A stretch of 64,000 nucleotides of DNA from Caldalkalibacillus salinus (lineage in GTDB: Bacteria > Bacillota > Bacilli > Caldalkalibacillales > JCM-10596): the NCBI RefSeq assembly GCF_016745835.1, contig NZ_JAERVL010000012.1, positions 62,001-126,000 on the forward strand, given 5' to 3'. Of the stretch, positions 36,481 through 46,749 are shown in pieces. The notes under the pieces were generated by a model. That model saw nothing but the letters and a program-made list of their open reading frames with translations, was not told the DNA's origin and did not search any database. The translations under genes and the position numbers were made by a program. The first letter of the stretch is position 1, and the number at the start of each line of letters is the position of its first letter.

Positions 36481-37047
36481 ATGACATTTAAAGAGTATTG
36501 GGAAGAGATTTACGATACAAACGATAAATTTAATCAGCTTATCGGTTTATTTTGGCAAGAGTATGCGCATATGGGAACTTGGCAATTTTGGGTTGTGGCT
36601 GGGTTATTTTTAGCCCCGCTGGTCCTGTTATATTTTACTGTAGACCGTAGACGAATATTTGAAATCTTTTTCTTTGGCTATACCGTTCATATATTTTGGG
36701 GCTATACAGATATTTTTCTCGGGAGATCAAACTACTTTATACACACCTACTTTTTAGCGCCTATGCTCCCCTTTGCCTTAAATATGACTGCATCGTTCCT
36801 TCCCGTTAGTTTTCTTCTTCTCTATCAATATTGTACCAATCATAACAAAAATTTTTACATATACGCCGCTATATTGAGTGCTGTGTTTTCTTTTCTTTTG
36901 GTCACCATTGAAGTCCAATTAGGATTAGCGGAGTTAAGAAAAGGAATCCGTATGTATCACATTTTCATCATCGACATTATTATTGTTTATTTCGCTTACG
37001 GGTTCACTCGATTGTGTGTCAAGTTAAGAAACCAAGCAATGGAATGA
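36481..37047 (+). CDS. Membrane protein of unknown function between the two LigD genes
   Basis: I do not recognise this protein with certainty. The 188 residues contain about five hydrophobic segments, with an N-terminal amphipathic stretch (MTFKEYWEEIYDTNDKF) and the motif HIFWGYTDIFLGRSNYF in the middle. It resembles small integral membrane proteins of the CBO0543 type found in spore formers, which is a tentative suggestion. GGGGG lies 7 bases before the ATG at 36481. The gene lies 64 bases after the ligase stop and 87 bases before the polymerase start on the same strand. Confidence 0.75.
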   Translation: MTFKEYWEEIYDTNDKFNQLIGLFWQEYAHMGTWQFWVVAGLFLAPLVLLYFTVDRRRIFEIFFFGYTVHIFWGYTDIFLGRSNYFIHTYFLAPMLPFALNMTASFLPVSFLLLYQYCTNHNKNFYIYAAILSAVFSFLLVTIEVQLGLAELRKGIRMYHIFIIDIIIVYFAYGFTRLCVKLRNQAME

Positions 37048-37134
37048 CGTGTCATGGTACCCTATGTTAATCACTCATTCTAAATATGAATAACAGAGTT
37101 GAGAAATAACGAAGCTTACATAGGATGTGAAAGT

Positions 37135-38052
37135 ATGGGGAGTCAGGCTCAAGATCAAAAAAAGGTTAAAATCGATGGACAGACAGTGTCTTTGACGAGT
37201 CTTTCCAAGCCTCTATGGCCCAAAGCAGACATAAAAAAAGCCCGCTATATTCAATACTTACATGATGTGGCCCCAGCCATGCTCCCTTTTTTGAGCAACA
37301 GACTATTGACCGTCATTCGTTATCCCCATGGTGTAGAAGATGAATCCTTTTACCAAAAAAACTGCCCTGATTATGCCCCTGATTTTGTGCAAACACAAGT
37401 GGCCGAAGATATTGAGTACATCGTTTGTTCTGATCTCCCTTCTCTTATTTGGTTAGGCAACCAATTGGCTTTTGAATTTCACATTCCTTTTCAAACCATC
37501 AAATCGAAAGGGCCGTCAGAAATCGTGTTTGACCTTGATCCACCTTCTAGAGACAAGTTCTCGCTTGCGATTGAAGCTGCACTGATGATTAAGGACATTA
37601 TTGATCGTTTAAAACTGATTTCATATGTTAAAACATCAGGGAATAAAGGACTGCAAATCTATCTGCCCCTACCTGAAAATACATACTCATATGAAGATAC
37701 ACGTCGCTTCACACAATTCGTAGCTAAGTATCTGGTAAAAAAAGAGCCTGACTGGTTTACAACGGAGCGTCTAAAAGTGAACAGAGGCCAGAAACTGTAC
37801 GTCGATTATCTGCAACATGCGGAAGGTAAAACCATTGTCGCCCCCTATTCTGCTAGAGGTAACGAAGAGGCCTTAGTGGCTACCCCCATTCATTGGCATG
37901 AAGTCACCAAAGACCTCTCACCAACAGATTACCCAATGACAGTGATAAAAGAACGATTAGCCAAAGGCTGTCCCTTTAAAAATTTCTTCAAGGATAAGGA
38001 GAAACAAAACTTTCAACCTGTTTTAGATTGGTTGACGGAGCAAGGATTATAA
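37135..38052 (+). CDS. NHEJ polymerase/primase, LigD polymerase-domain type, stand-alone
   Basis: This archaeo-eukaryotic primase-fold polymerase fills gaps, preferentially with ribonucleotides, during end joining. The 305-residue protein has TSLSKPLWPKADIKKARYI, SFYQKNCPD, the catalytic metal-binding aspartates in FDLDPPS (D133, D135), KTSGNKGLQIYLPL and VAPYSARG. I choose the ATG at 37135, preceded by AGGATGTGAAAGT. The TTG at 37099 has no site. The pattern closely resembles the ku leader AAGGATGTGAGTGT. B. subtilis carries this domain fused C-terminally to the ligase. Confidence 0.93.
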   Translation: MGSQAQDQKKVKIDGQTVSLTSLSKPLWPKADIKKARYIQYLHDVAPAMLPFLSNRLLTVIRYPHGVEDESFYQKNCPDYAPDFVQTQVAEDIEYIVCSDLPSLIWLGNQLAFEFHIPFQTIKSKGPSEIVFDLDPPSRDKFSLAIEAALMIKDIIDRLKLISYVKTSGNKGLQIYLPLPENTYSYEDTRRFTQFVAKYLVKKEPDWFTTERLKVNRGQKLYVDYLQHAEGKTIVAPYSARGNEEALVATPIHWHEVTKDLSPTDYPMTVIKERLAKGCPFKNFFKDKEKQNFQPVLDWLTEQGL

Positions 38053-38145
38053 AATTTTAAAGTGACTGTAGGCTTTCATTTCTTCAACGGTTTCAACCTC
38101 AAACCCCAAATTCTGTAGCATCTTAAGGTTAAACATTTCAATCAT
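38047..38145 (-). pseudogene. Possible 32-codon gene remnant
   Basis: A minus-strand frame from an ATG at 38145 reads 32 residues, starting MIEMFNLKMLQNLGFEVET, and ends overlapping the last bases of the polymerase gene. It has no convincing ribosome-binding site and lies beyond the thioredoxin-gene terminator. It looks like the tail of a degraded gene, but the length is too short to judge. Confidence 0.22.
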
Positions 38146-38150
38146 AAAAA

Positions 38151-38181
38151 AGGTTAACCTATTTAGCCAATAGGTTAACCT
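38151..38181 (-). terminator. Terminator of the thioredoxin-like gene
   Basis: AGGTTAACCTATT and AATAGGTTAACCT form a perfect 13-bp stem with a 5-base loop. Six T follow on the minus strand, about 25 bases after the thioredoxin-like stop. Confidence 0.85.
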
Positions 38182-38206
38182 CATGATTCATAGCTTCACT
38201 TTTTAC

Positions 38207-38527
38207 TCATGACCCTAGTTTCATTTTGCGGAACGTATCATACAATGTATGAACACTCTCAAAAGCATATTTTCGAAAGACGATCTGGTTCTGACTCAAT
38301 ATTAATAGGCAAGGGACACTTTTGACCTTCCATTCCTTGGCTAATTGAGGTGCTTGGTTCAAATTAATTCGCAGAATTTCTAGGGAGGGCATGGTGTTCT
38401 CAACAATCTCTAGCATTTTGGTTGCTACTTTACACGTCCCGCACAAAGGCGTATACACATAGACCGCTTTTCGCTCGCGGTTAAACCGTAATAAGCCTTC
38501 AAGTTCTTCAGGACTCAGTTCCTTCAT
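38207..38527 (-). CDS. Thioredoxin family protein
   Basis: The 106-residue protein has a thioredoxin fold with an active-site CGTC (C29 and C32) in PLCGTCKVA, and the cis-proline segment KSVPCLLIL. The motif differs from the standard CGPC, as in the YtpP-like group. It may act as a thiol reductase in the cytoplasm, since no signal peptide is seen. It is monocistronic and ends in a strong terminator. AGGTG lies before the ATG. Confidence 0.88.
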   Translation of the reverse strand: MKELSPEELEGLLRFNRERKAVYVYTPLCGTCKVATKMLEIVENTMPSLEILRINLNQAPQLAKEWKVKSVPCLLILSQNQIVFRKYAFESVHTLYDTFRKMKLGS

Positions 38528-38567
38528 TTATATCACCTACTCTTTATCACCGTTGTATAAGAACCTG

Positions 38568-38596
38568 TTGATATCTAGTACTGTGTGTGATATCAT
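38568..38596 (+). promoter_or_regulatory. Sigma-A promoter upstream of the HD-domain gene
   Basis: TTGATA (38568-38573) and TATCAT (38591-38596) are separated by 17 bases. Its transcript would first cover the small ORF at 38631 and then the HD gene. Confidence 0.6.
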
Positions 38597-38630
38597 TGTA
38601 AAAATTTATTAATAAACAGAAGTTGATGAT

Positions 38631-38732
38631 ATGACGTTCAACATGACAGACGTTCTATCGAGTAAGAATGAGCTAGAATCTTTCTTACAATTGTTAGCCG
38701 ACTATGATATGAAATCTGTAAGGTGTTTATGA
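38631..38732 (+). CDS. Possible 33-codon small ORF
   Basis: An ATG 35 bases after the promoter at 38568 opens 33 codons beginning MTFNMTDVLSSKNELESFLQ. Coding potential is plausible in composition, but the upstream region has only a weak ribosome-binding site (AGAAG). It could be a leader peptide, a remnant or chance. I do not recognise it. Confidence 0.25.
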   Translation: MTFNMTDVLSSKNELESFLQLLADYDMKSVRCL

Positions 38733-38768
38733 TATTAATATCGAACAAAAAAGATGGAGGTGTCTTTT

Positions 38769-39317
38769 ATGCAACGTCATGTGACACTCTTGGCATTATA
38801 CAACCACCCTATTACAAGAAAATATGTGAGTCGTTCGGGCATGGCCCATGCCATATCAGTTGCTTATCACGCCTACCATTTAGCTATAGAAAAAGGCATT
38901 GACCCTGACCTAGCAACTAAAGCGGGGTTTCTACACGATATAGGTCACTATACTTGGTATAAAGTTGATGGTGATTGGGATTATCACGCGTACCAAAACC
39001 ATGATATCCACCCTATCAAAGGGGCCGAACGTGCCCATAAACTACTCATTCGATTGGGCGAAGATCGCCAAAAGGCCAAGGAAGTATCTCTTGCTATTTT
39101 ACTTCATACCGACTCCATTTTACCAGAGGGACAATTTAATTATACCCCTCTTCAAAGTATCGTTCATATGGCGGATGAAAAGGACAAGGAACCTCATCAC
39201 CTCCACCATTATCGCCAAATAGAGGCACACAAGGAACGGCAGTTGATCAGCCGACTAGATGAGTGGGTTGGGGCAAAGATGACTGTGAATACAGTCGGGC
39301 GTTTGTCATCCGTGTAA
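38769..39317 (+). CDS. HD-domain phosphohydrolase
   Basis: The 182-residue protein carries the metal-binding HD motif (H56-D57 in GFLHDIGHY), an upstream conserved His (GMAHAISVAYHAY) and a later HTD (LLHTDSILP), the pattern of HD hydrolases acting on nucleotides or related phosphates. The substrate is unknown. The ATG at 38769 has GGAGGTG upstream. An in-frame ATG at 38754 overlaps that site. A shared terminator follows. Confidence 0.87.
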   Translation: MQRHVTLLALYNHPITRKYVSRSGMAHAISVAYHAYHLAIEKGIDPDLATKAGFLHDIGHYTWYKVDGDWDYHAYQNHDIHPIKGAERAHKLLIRLGEDRQKAKEVSLAILLHTDSILPEGQFNYTPLQSIVHMADEKDKEPHHLHHYRQIEAHKERQLISRLDEWVGAKMTVNTVGRLSSV

Positions 39318-39334
39318 ACTGTGTGATTCAAAAT

Positions 39335-39372
39335 AAAACCAAGCTCCTCATTTTATTGTGGAGCTTGGTTTT
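39335..39372. terminator. Bidirectional terminator between HD gene and pncB
   Basis: AAAACCAAGCTCC and GGAGCTTGGTTTT form a perfect 13-bp stem with a T-run on each strand, serving the two convergent genes. Confidence 0.92.
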
Positions 39373-39381
39373 TTAAAGCTT

Positions 39382-40839
39382 TTAACCCAGACCGTTGTTC
39401 TCTTTTTTGGCTTGGGACAGTAGGTCTCTTTTTAATTCCCAGAGTGGTTCAGATAGATCAACATGGTACACATGAGGATTGACCAACCTTCTAATCTCTG
39501 GAGAAAATCTTTGTTTCTGCTCCTTGGTGTAAGCCTGAATATCGTCTAGGCTTGGTAAGTCGTAAACGAGCTTTCCTTCCTTGAAGATAGGGACGAGTAA
39601 CTCCTGTGCCTCAAAGTTATGGACCTTTTTCTTCTTCCACGTGTTAACGGGGTCAAAGGCGATAAAATCTTTGTCTGGAATTTGTTCTTCTTCTAACATC
39701 ACAAGGTCAACTAAAGCTTTCTTCGTATTCTTATCGTAGAACCTCACCACTTTCTTATAAGCGGGGGTCGTTACTTTCTCGGGATTTTCACTCACTTTTA
39801 TTTTAGGTTGTAGGACGCCTTCCTCTTCTTCAGCTACGAGCTTGTAAACGCCACCTAAGGCAGGGCTATCCTTTGATGTAATTAAATTGGTTCCTACTCC
39901 CCAAGCATCAATTTTTGCCCCCTGACCTTTTAGTTCCCTAATGAGATACTCATCTAAGTCGCTTGAAGCCACAATGATCGCTTCAGGAAAACCTGCCTCA
40001 TCTAACTGTTTGCGAGCCTCCTTAGACATGTATGCAAGGTCACCACTATCTAACCTGATACCGTAGTGGGTGAATTTATCTCCTAGTGTCTCCTTCATTT
40101 TACGAAATGTTTCAATCGCATGAGGAACACCCGATCCTAACGTATCATACGTATCGACCAATAGAATACAGTTATCTGGATACGTCTCAGCAAAAACATC
40201 GAACGCTTCTTTTTCAGTCGGATAACTTTGAACAAAGGCGTGGGAGTGAGTCCCCTTGACAGGAATACCGAATTTCTTCCCCGCTAATACATTAGATGTG
40301 GCCTGAACTCCGCCAATATAAGCGGCCCTAGAACCGTATAAACCTGCATCAGGTCCTTGGGCACGTCGAAGACCAAATTCCATGACCATGCCATCATCTG
40401 CAGACTCAACCACCCGTGAGGCTTTTGTCGCGATCAAAGTCTGATGATTGACGATATTGAGTAATGCCGTTTCTATCAGTTGAGCCTCGAAAATACTCGT
40501 TTTGACTCTTACTATAGGCTCATGGGGAAACACAACGGTCCCTTCAGGTACAGCATAGATTTCACCCGTGAACTTAAAGTCACGTAACAGATTTATAAAC
40601 GCTTTTTCGTACCCACAGGAGTCATGTAAATATTGCAGATCTTCCTCAGTGAATGATAACGATTGTATGTATTCGACCACTTGCTCTAAACCGGCACTAA
40701 TCGCATATCCGCTCTTACCAGGTGTCTTACGGAAAAATAAATCAAACACAACGTCCTGATGCATCTTTTCATTTCGGTAATAGGCATACATCATATTAAT
40801 CTGATAGTAGTCCGTCAACATCGTTAAGTTCTGTTTCAT
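39382..40839 (-). CDS. pncB: Nicotinate phosphoribosyltransferase
   Basis: PncB makes nicotinate mononucleotide for NAD salvage. The 485-residue protein has LTMLTDYYQINMMYAYY at the N-terminus, FGLRRAQGPDAG, KGTHSHAFVQSYP and YGIRLDSGDLAYMSKEAR, as expected for the long bacterial type. The ATG at 40839 is preceded by GAAGGTG. An in-frame GTG at 40848 overlaps it. The catalytic His in GTHSHA is present. Confidence 0.95.
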   Translation of the reverse strand: MKQNLTMLTDYYQINMMYAYYRNEKMHQDVVFDLFFRKTPGKSGYAISAGLEQVVEYIQSLSFTEEDLQYLHDSCGYEKAFINLLRDFKFTGEIYAVPEGTVVFPHEPIVRVKTSIFEAQLIETALLNIVNHQTLIATKASRVVESADDGMVMEFGLRRAQGPDAGLYGSRAAYIGGVQATSNVLAGKKFGIPVKGTHSHAFVQSYPTEKEAFDVFAETYPDNCILLVDTYDTLGSGVPHAIETFRKMKETLGDKFTHYGIRLDSGDLAYMSKEARKQLDEAGFPEAIIVASSDLDEYLIRELKGQGAKIDAWGVGTNLITSKDSPALGGVYKLVAEEEEGVLQPKIKVSENPEKVTTPAYKKVVRFYDKNTKKALVDLVMLEEEQIPDKDFIAFDPVNTWKKKKVHNFEAQELLVPIFKEGKLVYDLPSLDDIQAYTKEQKQRFSPEIRRLVNPHVYHVDLSEPLWELKRDLLSQAKKENNGLG

Positions 40840-40894
40840 TATCTGCACCTTCTTCTATTCATTATAAAAACCAAAATAATTATACAATATTACC

Positions 40895-40923
40895 AGTATA
40901 CGACGAAAATGATTTACCTTCAA
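40895..40923 (-). promoter_or_regulatory. Sigma-A promoter of pncB
   Basis: On the minus strand TTGAAG (40918-40923) and TATACT (40895-40900) are separated by 17 bases, about 55 bases before the pncB start. Confidence 0.6.
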
Positions 40924-40941
40924 ACCAAAGCACCTAATAGA

Positions 40942-40970
40942 TTGAGTCGTATAACCACCTTTGATATACT
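40942..40970 (+). promoter_or_regulatory. Sigma-A promoter of the M32 carboxypeptidase gene
   Basis: TTGAGT (40942-40947) and TATACT (40965-40970) are separated by 17 bases, 61 bases before the ATG. It is divergent from and nearly adjacent to the pncB promoter. Confidence 0.7.
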
Positions 40971-41031
40971 TACAAGATATAAACGCTTGTTTTCATAATT
41001 GTCAACCTATTGATGAAAGGAGTTAACCGCA

Positions 41032-42561
41032 ATGACATTAGACCCGCAGATAAAAGAAGCATTGGACTCATTTAAAACGCTTGATCAGAAAATTACATAT
41101 TTTGAAGAGTTATTAGGTGTTGTCAGTTGGGACTTGCAAATAGACGCCCCAAAGAAAGGCAGACAACAACGCTCCAACGCTATAGGTGCTTTATCGACTG
41201 AAGTTTTTGAATTATCTATGTCCGATGAAATGGGCGCTTGTTTAGACACTTTATCCTCTCCAGAAGCACAAGATCAACTCGATGAAGTGACCCGAGCGAC
41301 CGTTCGGGTACGTAAAAGAGAGTATGATAAATCTAAGCGTATCCCCGCTGACCTATACAAAGAGTTTGTCATACTGACTTCTAACGCACACGACATCTGG
41401 GAGGAAGCAAGAAAGACAAATAACTTTGAACACTATCGCCCTACACTAGAAAAAATAGTGGACATCACTCGCCAGTTCGCTGACATTTACGGCTATGATA
41501 CGCACCCTTATAATGCTTTACTGGATAACTACGAGCCCGGTCTCACCGTTGAAACCCTTGATCCATTATTCAAAGACCTGCGTGAAAAAACGATTCAACT
41601 CTTAGATCGTATACAGCAGTCCCCTCACCAGCCACGAAAAGAAATATTTGAACAGTCCTTCGATATTGAAAAACAAAAAGCATTTAACCTTTTCGTGCTA
41701 CCCCAACTGGGATATGACATGGATGCTGGGATGATGGCGGAGAGTGCTCATCCCTTCGCTACCGGATTAAATACGAATGATGTCCGTATTACCACACGTT
41801 ACCTAGAGAACAATATGCGCAGTGCTATTTTCGGTACGATTCACGAGTGTGGACACGCACTATATGAACAAGGCATTGACTCAGAGTATGAAGGCACTGC
41901 TCTCCGTGAGGGTACATCTATGGGCATTCATGAATCACAATCACGCTTCTTAGAAAATATGGTAGGTAGAAGCCAGGCGTTCTGGTCATATTTTTATAAC
42001 GACCTAAAAACATACTTCCCTCAACAGTTTGAAGACGTTTCCCTTGAGGACTTCAGTCGTGCGATCAACACCGTAGAACCTTCGCTCATCAGAGTTGAGG
42101 CTGATGAACTGACCTATAACCTACACATTATGATTCGCTACGAGATCGAAAAAGGACTCCTCAGCGGTGACATTGAGGTCAAAGACTTACCTCAAGTATG
42201 GAATGAGAAAATGGAAGAGTATCTCGGCGTCGTTCCTCCTAATGACGCAGATGGTGTCCTACAGGACGTACATTGGTCGTTCGGAGGATTCGGGTATTTT
42301 CCTTCTTATGCTTTAGGCAACCTGTATGCCGCACAGTTCATGAATCAAATGAAGCAAGATATCCCGAATCTAAATGATGTTATTGAAAAAGGGGCGTTCC
42401 ACACCATTCGTGAATGGCTCAAAAAACACATTCATACTCATGGTAAATTATACACCCCTAACGAACTGGTCCAACGCGTGACAGGTGAGGAACTGAATGC
42501 CAAATATCTAACCGACTACTTTGAAGAAAAGTACGCGGATGTGTATCGTTTAAACCAGTGA
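41032..42561 (+). CDS. Carboxypeptidase M32 (Taq type)
   Basis: This zinc metallocarboxypeptidase of family M32 removes C-terminal residues in the cytoplasm. The 509-residue protein has the HECGH zinc motif (H271, H275) in a family-typical stretch, GTSMGIHESQSRFLEN (the third ligand region) and VVPPNDADGVLQDVHWS. Length is normal. The start has AAAGGAG upstream. A convergent terminator follows. Confidence 0.95.
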   Translation: MTLDPQIKEALDSFKTLDQKITYFEELLGVVSWDLQIDAPKKGRQQRSNAIGALSTEVFELSMSDEMGACLDTLSSPEAQDQLDEVTRATVRVRKREYDKSKRIPADLYKEFVILTSNAHDIWEEARKTNNFEHYRPTLEKIVDITRQFADIYGYDTHPYNALLDNYEPGLTVETLDPLFKDLREKTIQLLDRIQQSPHQPRKEIFEQSFDIEKQKAFNLFVLPQLGYDMDAGMMAESAHPFATGLNTNDVRITTRYLENNMRSAIFGTIHECGHALYEQGIDSEYEGTALREGTSMGIHESQSRFLENMVGRSQAFWSYFYNDLKTYFPQQFEDVSLEDFSRAINTVEPSLIRVEADELTYNLHIMIRYEIEKGLLSGDIEVKDLPQVWNEKMEEYLGVVPPNDADGVLQDVHWSFGGFGYFPSYALGNLYAAQFMNQMKQDIPNLNDVIEKGAFHTIREWLKKHIHTHGKLYTPNELVQRVTGEELNAKYLTDYFEEKYADVYRLNQ

Positions 42562-42679
42562 TGATATAAAGGATCGTAGATATCATTCATACCCTAACAT
42601 CCCATCATGTCGCATGTCTGAGTTCATCTAGCTTTTATCATGGGTGGACACAGGTTCTAGTAGGATAAAGGAGTAGAAG

Positions 42680-42714
42680 AAAAAAGCACCTGTTTTCATA
42701 TTAGGTGCTTTTTT
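42680..42714. terminator. Bidirectional terminator after the M32 gene
   Basis: AAAAAAGCACCT and AGGTGCTTTTTT form a 12-bp stem with an 11-base loop. T-runs on both strands serve the M32 gene and the convergent DUF84 gene. Confidence 0.9.
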
Positions 42715-42721
42715 TGATAGA

Positions 42722-43240
42722 TTAAAATTCATGTCTTGTAAAGTAGCGGAGTAATGCGTCTCGTGTGGCGGTATAGATAAAAGGACGACGTGACGAGATG
42801 ATGTCTGCTAATCGTTGTTCTTGTTTTGTCTGTGCTCGCTGTTGATACACGTCAATATACTCCCCTAAAGGAAGATTCTGTTGTAAAATGTTTTGAAAGA
42901 ATTGAGGTAACAAAAAGGCGTGAGAGACACACGATACGATCCGTTGACGATGGTCCATGACGGTACTCCAGCATAATAATTCATATTTCTGGTGTTCATT
43001 ATATCTATATCCCGCTTCAATTCCAATACTGAGTTGACTTGCGGGATTGAATACTAAAGCTTGTCTCGCACGTTCAACAGACCCCGTCTTCGTCTCTATA
43101 GAACTGAGGGGTTGCTCAGATACGCCACTGTCAACTGCCGTTGGGACGACGACAACATCTAGCTCTAGATCCTTAGCAACCTCTTGCACATATCCTTGCT
43201 TATCTGGCGATGATGATCCTAAAGCAATATGAACACTCAT
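42722..43240 (-). CDS. DUF84/YjjX-family NTPase (inosine/xanthosine triphosphatase)
   Basis: The family hydrolyses non-canonical purine triphosphates, protecting nucleic acids. The 172-residue protein begins MSVHIALGSSSPDKQGYVQE and has SGVSEQPLSSIETKTGSVERA and IGIEAGY, the pattern of YjjX-type proteins. AAGGAGG lies upstream of the ATG. It stands alone, ending at the shared terminator. Confidence 0.85.
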   Translation of the reverse strand: MSVHIALGSSSPDKQGYVQEVAKDLELDVVVVPTAVDSGVSEQPLSSIETKTGSVERARQALVFNPASQLSIGIEAGYRYNEHQKYELLCWSTVMDHRQRIVSCVSHAFLLPQFFQNILQQNLPLGEYIDVYQQRAQTKQEQRLADIISSRRPFIYTATRDALLRYFTRHEF

Positions 43241-43399
43241 AACGGCTCCTCCTTTTTGCAGTGTTAAAACTATATACGAATAAACAATACGAGCGGTAAT
43301 GAAACATTTGAACGTGTCTCCTGAACGTATTCGTCCTTAATACTTACTCTTATATATGTTAAAGCATTTTAGATCCGTTATAAATCTTTAAGCATAAAA

Positions 43400-43431
43400 A
43401 AGTTAGACTACCGAATGATGTAGTCTAACTT
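43400..43431 (-). terminator. Terminator of the pyr operon
   Basis: AAGTTAGACTAC and GTAGTCTAACTT form a perfect 12-bp stem with an 8-base loop. A run of T follows on the minus strand, 64 bases after the pyrE stop. Confidence 0.9.
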
Positions 43432-43494
43432 CTCTTGCTGTTCTTTTTTAGCACGATGAAATGTATTCAACTTGGGGTTGCTTACTAGATGCTT

Positions 43495-44106
43495 TTATGC
43501 ACTGAAAGGGTTCCACGAGGACAACGCTTGCTTGTCCTCAGCCGATAAAGATCCTTCTTTCTCCGCTATAGCTAAAAGTGTGTGATAATCTGTCAATGTA
43601 CGATAGGGTACATCCTCTCGTTCGAACGCTTCTAGTGCTTGATCAAAGTTGTAGCTAAAGATCGCCACTACTCCCTCAACAACGAGACCAGCATGCCGAC
43701 ATGCTTTGACCGCTTGGAGAGAACTTTTACCCGTTGAAATCAGATCCTCTATGACGATGACTCGTTGTCCCTCAACGACCTTCCCCTCGATTTGTGTCTG
43801 TTTGCCATGCCCTTTTGCACTTGAGCGGACATACAACATAGGCGATCCTAGTTGTTCGGATACCCATGCTGCGTGCGGGATGCCTGCCGTTGCTGTCCCT
43901 GCTACAACGTCTACTGGTCCAAAGTGATCGCGAATGGTCTTCGCTAATCCGTCTGCAATTCTTTTACGAACGTGAGGGTAGGACATCGTTAATCGATTAT
44001 CACAATAAATAGGTGATCGGATGCCGGAGCTCCAGATGAACGGGTCTTGTGGTCTCAACTCAACGGCACCAATCGAAAGTAATACCTGTGCTATCTCTTC
44101 TCTCAT
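43495..44106 (-). CDS. pyrE: Orotate phosphoribosyltransferase
   Basis: PyrE joins orotate to PRPP to give orotidine monophosphate. The 203-residue protein has IYCDNRLTMSYPHVR and the PRPP motif VIVIEDLISTGKSSL. It is the last gene of the pyr operon, separated from pyrF by 79 bases. AGGAGGCG lies before the ATG. Confidence 0.97.
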   Translation of the reverse strand: MREEIAQVLLSIGAVELRPQDPFIWSSGIRSPIYCDNRLTMSYPHVRKRIADGLAKTIRDHFGPVDVVAGTATAGIPHAAWVSEQLGSPMLYVRSSAKGHGKQTQIEGKVVEGQRVIVIEDLISTGKSSLQAVKACRHAGLVVEGVVAIFSYNFDQALEAFEREDVPYRTLTDYHTLLAIAEKEGSLSAEDKQALSSWNPFSA

Positions 44107-44185
44107 ATGAACGCCTCCTGACAGTCTTCTTTGTCGCTTTATTTATGACCTATTTTGATATGTCACTCGTCATGGTCACGATTAT

Positions 44186-44926
44186 TTATACTATTTCAGC
44201 GTAGATATCCTCTAAAGCTTTGATAGGGTCTGTCGCTTGCGTCACTGCTCGACCTATCACCATAAAATCCGTCCCTAAAGTTTTCGCTTGACGAGGTGTT
44301 GTCACACGTACTTGGTCCCCTCTGCTCACAGAAGCCGGTCTGATACCTGGTGTCACTGTGATGAATGAAGGACCACATGCCGCTTTGATAGATTGGACCT
44401 CAAGTGGTGAACTGACAACACCGTCTAAGCCATGTTGGTGTGCCAATGTAGCATAATGAGTCACTGCCTCCTCTATTGTAAGAGGAATGCCAATCTCTTC
44501 TCTTAACACTACCTCACTCGTACTTGTCAGCTGTGTGACCCCGATGAGTAAGGGGGAATGTTGCGACGAATGCGCTGAAGTCGCCTCTGCAATACCTTCT
44601 CTCGCAGCCTCCAACATCGCCGAACCTCCACTACAGTGGACATTAAACATATCGACACCGAGTGAGGTGATACTCCGAGCAGCCCCTTTCACAGTGTTAG
44701 GGATATCGTGTAGTTTGAGATCAAGAAAGATAGGAAAACCCTTTTCTTTAATCTTCGCTATAATAGTGGGTCCTGCTGCGTAATACAGCTCCATTCCTAC
44801 TTTAAACCATGGCTTACTAAATGTATGATTGTTATCGATGAAGTGAACAAAAGATATGGCTTGATCTGCATCTTGAAAGTCTAGCGCGATCATGATGCTG
44901 GGATCGTTCGTTGCATTCATGCTCAT
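44186..44926 (-). CDS. pyrF: Orotidine 5'-phosphate decarboxylase
   Basis: PyrF decarboxylates OMP to UMP. The 246-residue TIM barrel shows the catalytic FLDLKLHDIPNTVKGA motif, MFNVHCSGG, VTPGIRP and VIGRAVTQATDP. Its ATG directly follows the pyrD stop, with GGAGGTG overlapping the end of pyrD. Confidence 0.97.
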   Translation of the reverse strand: MSMNATNDPSIMIALDFQDADQAISFVHFIDNNHTFSKPWFKVGMELYYAAGPTIIAKIKEKGFPIFLDLKLHDIPNTVKGAARSITSLGVDMFNVHCSGGSAMLEAAREGIAEATSAHSSQHSPLLIGVTQLTSTSEVVLREEIGIPLTIEEAVTHYATLAHQHGLDGVVSSPLEVQSIKAACGPSFITVTPGIRPASVSRGDQVRVTTPRQAKTLGTDFMVIGRAVTQATDPIKALEDIYAEIV

Positions 44927-46741
<1,815 letters not shown>

Positions 46742-46749
<8 letters not shown>

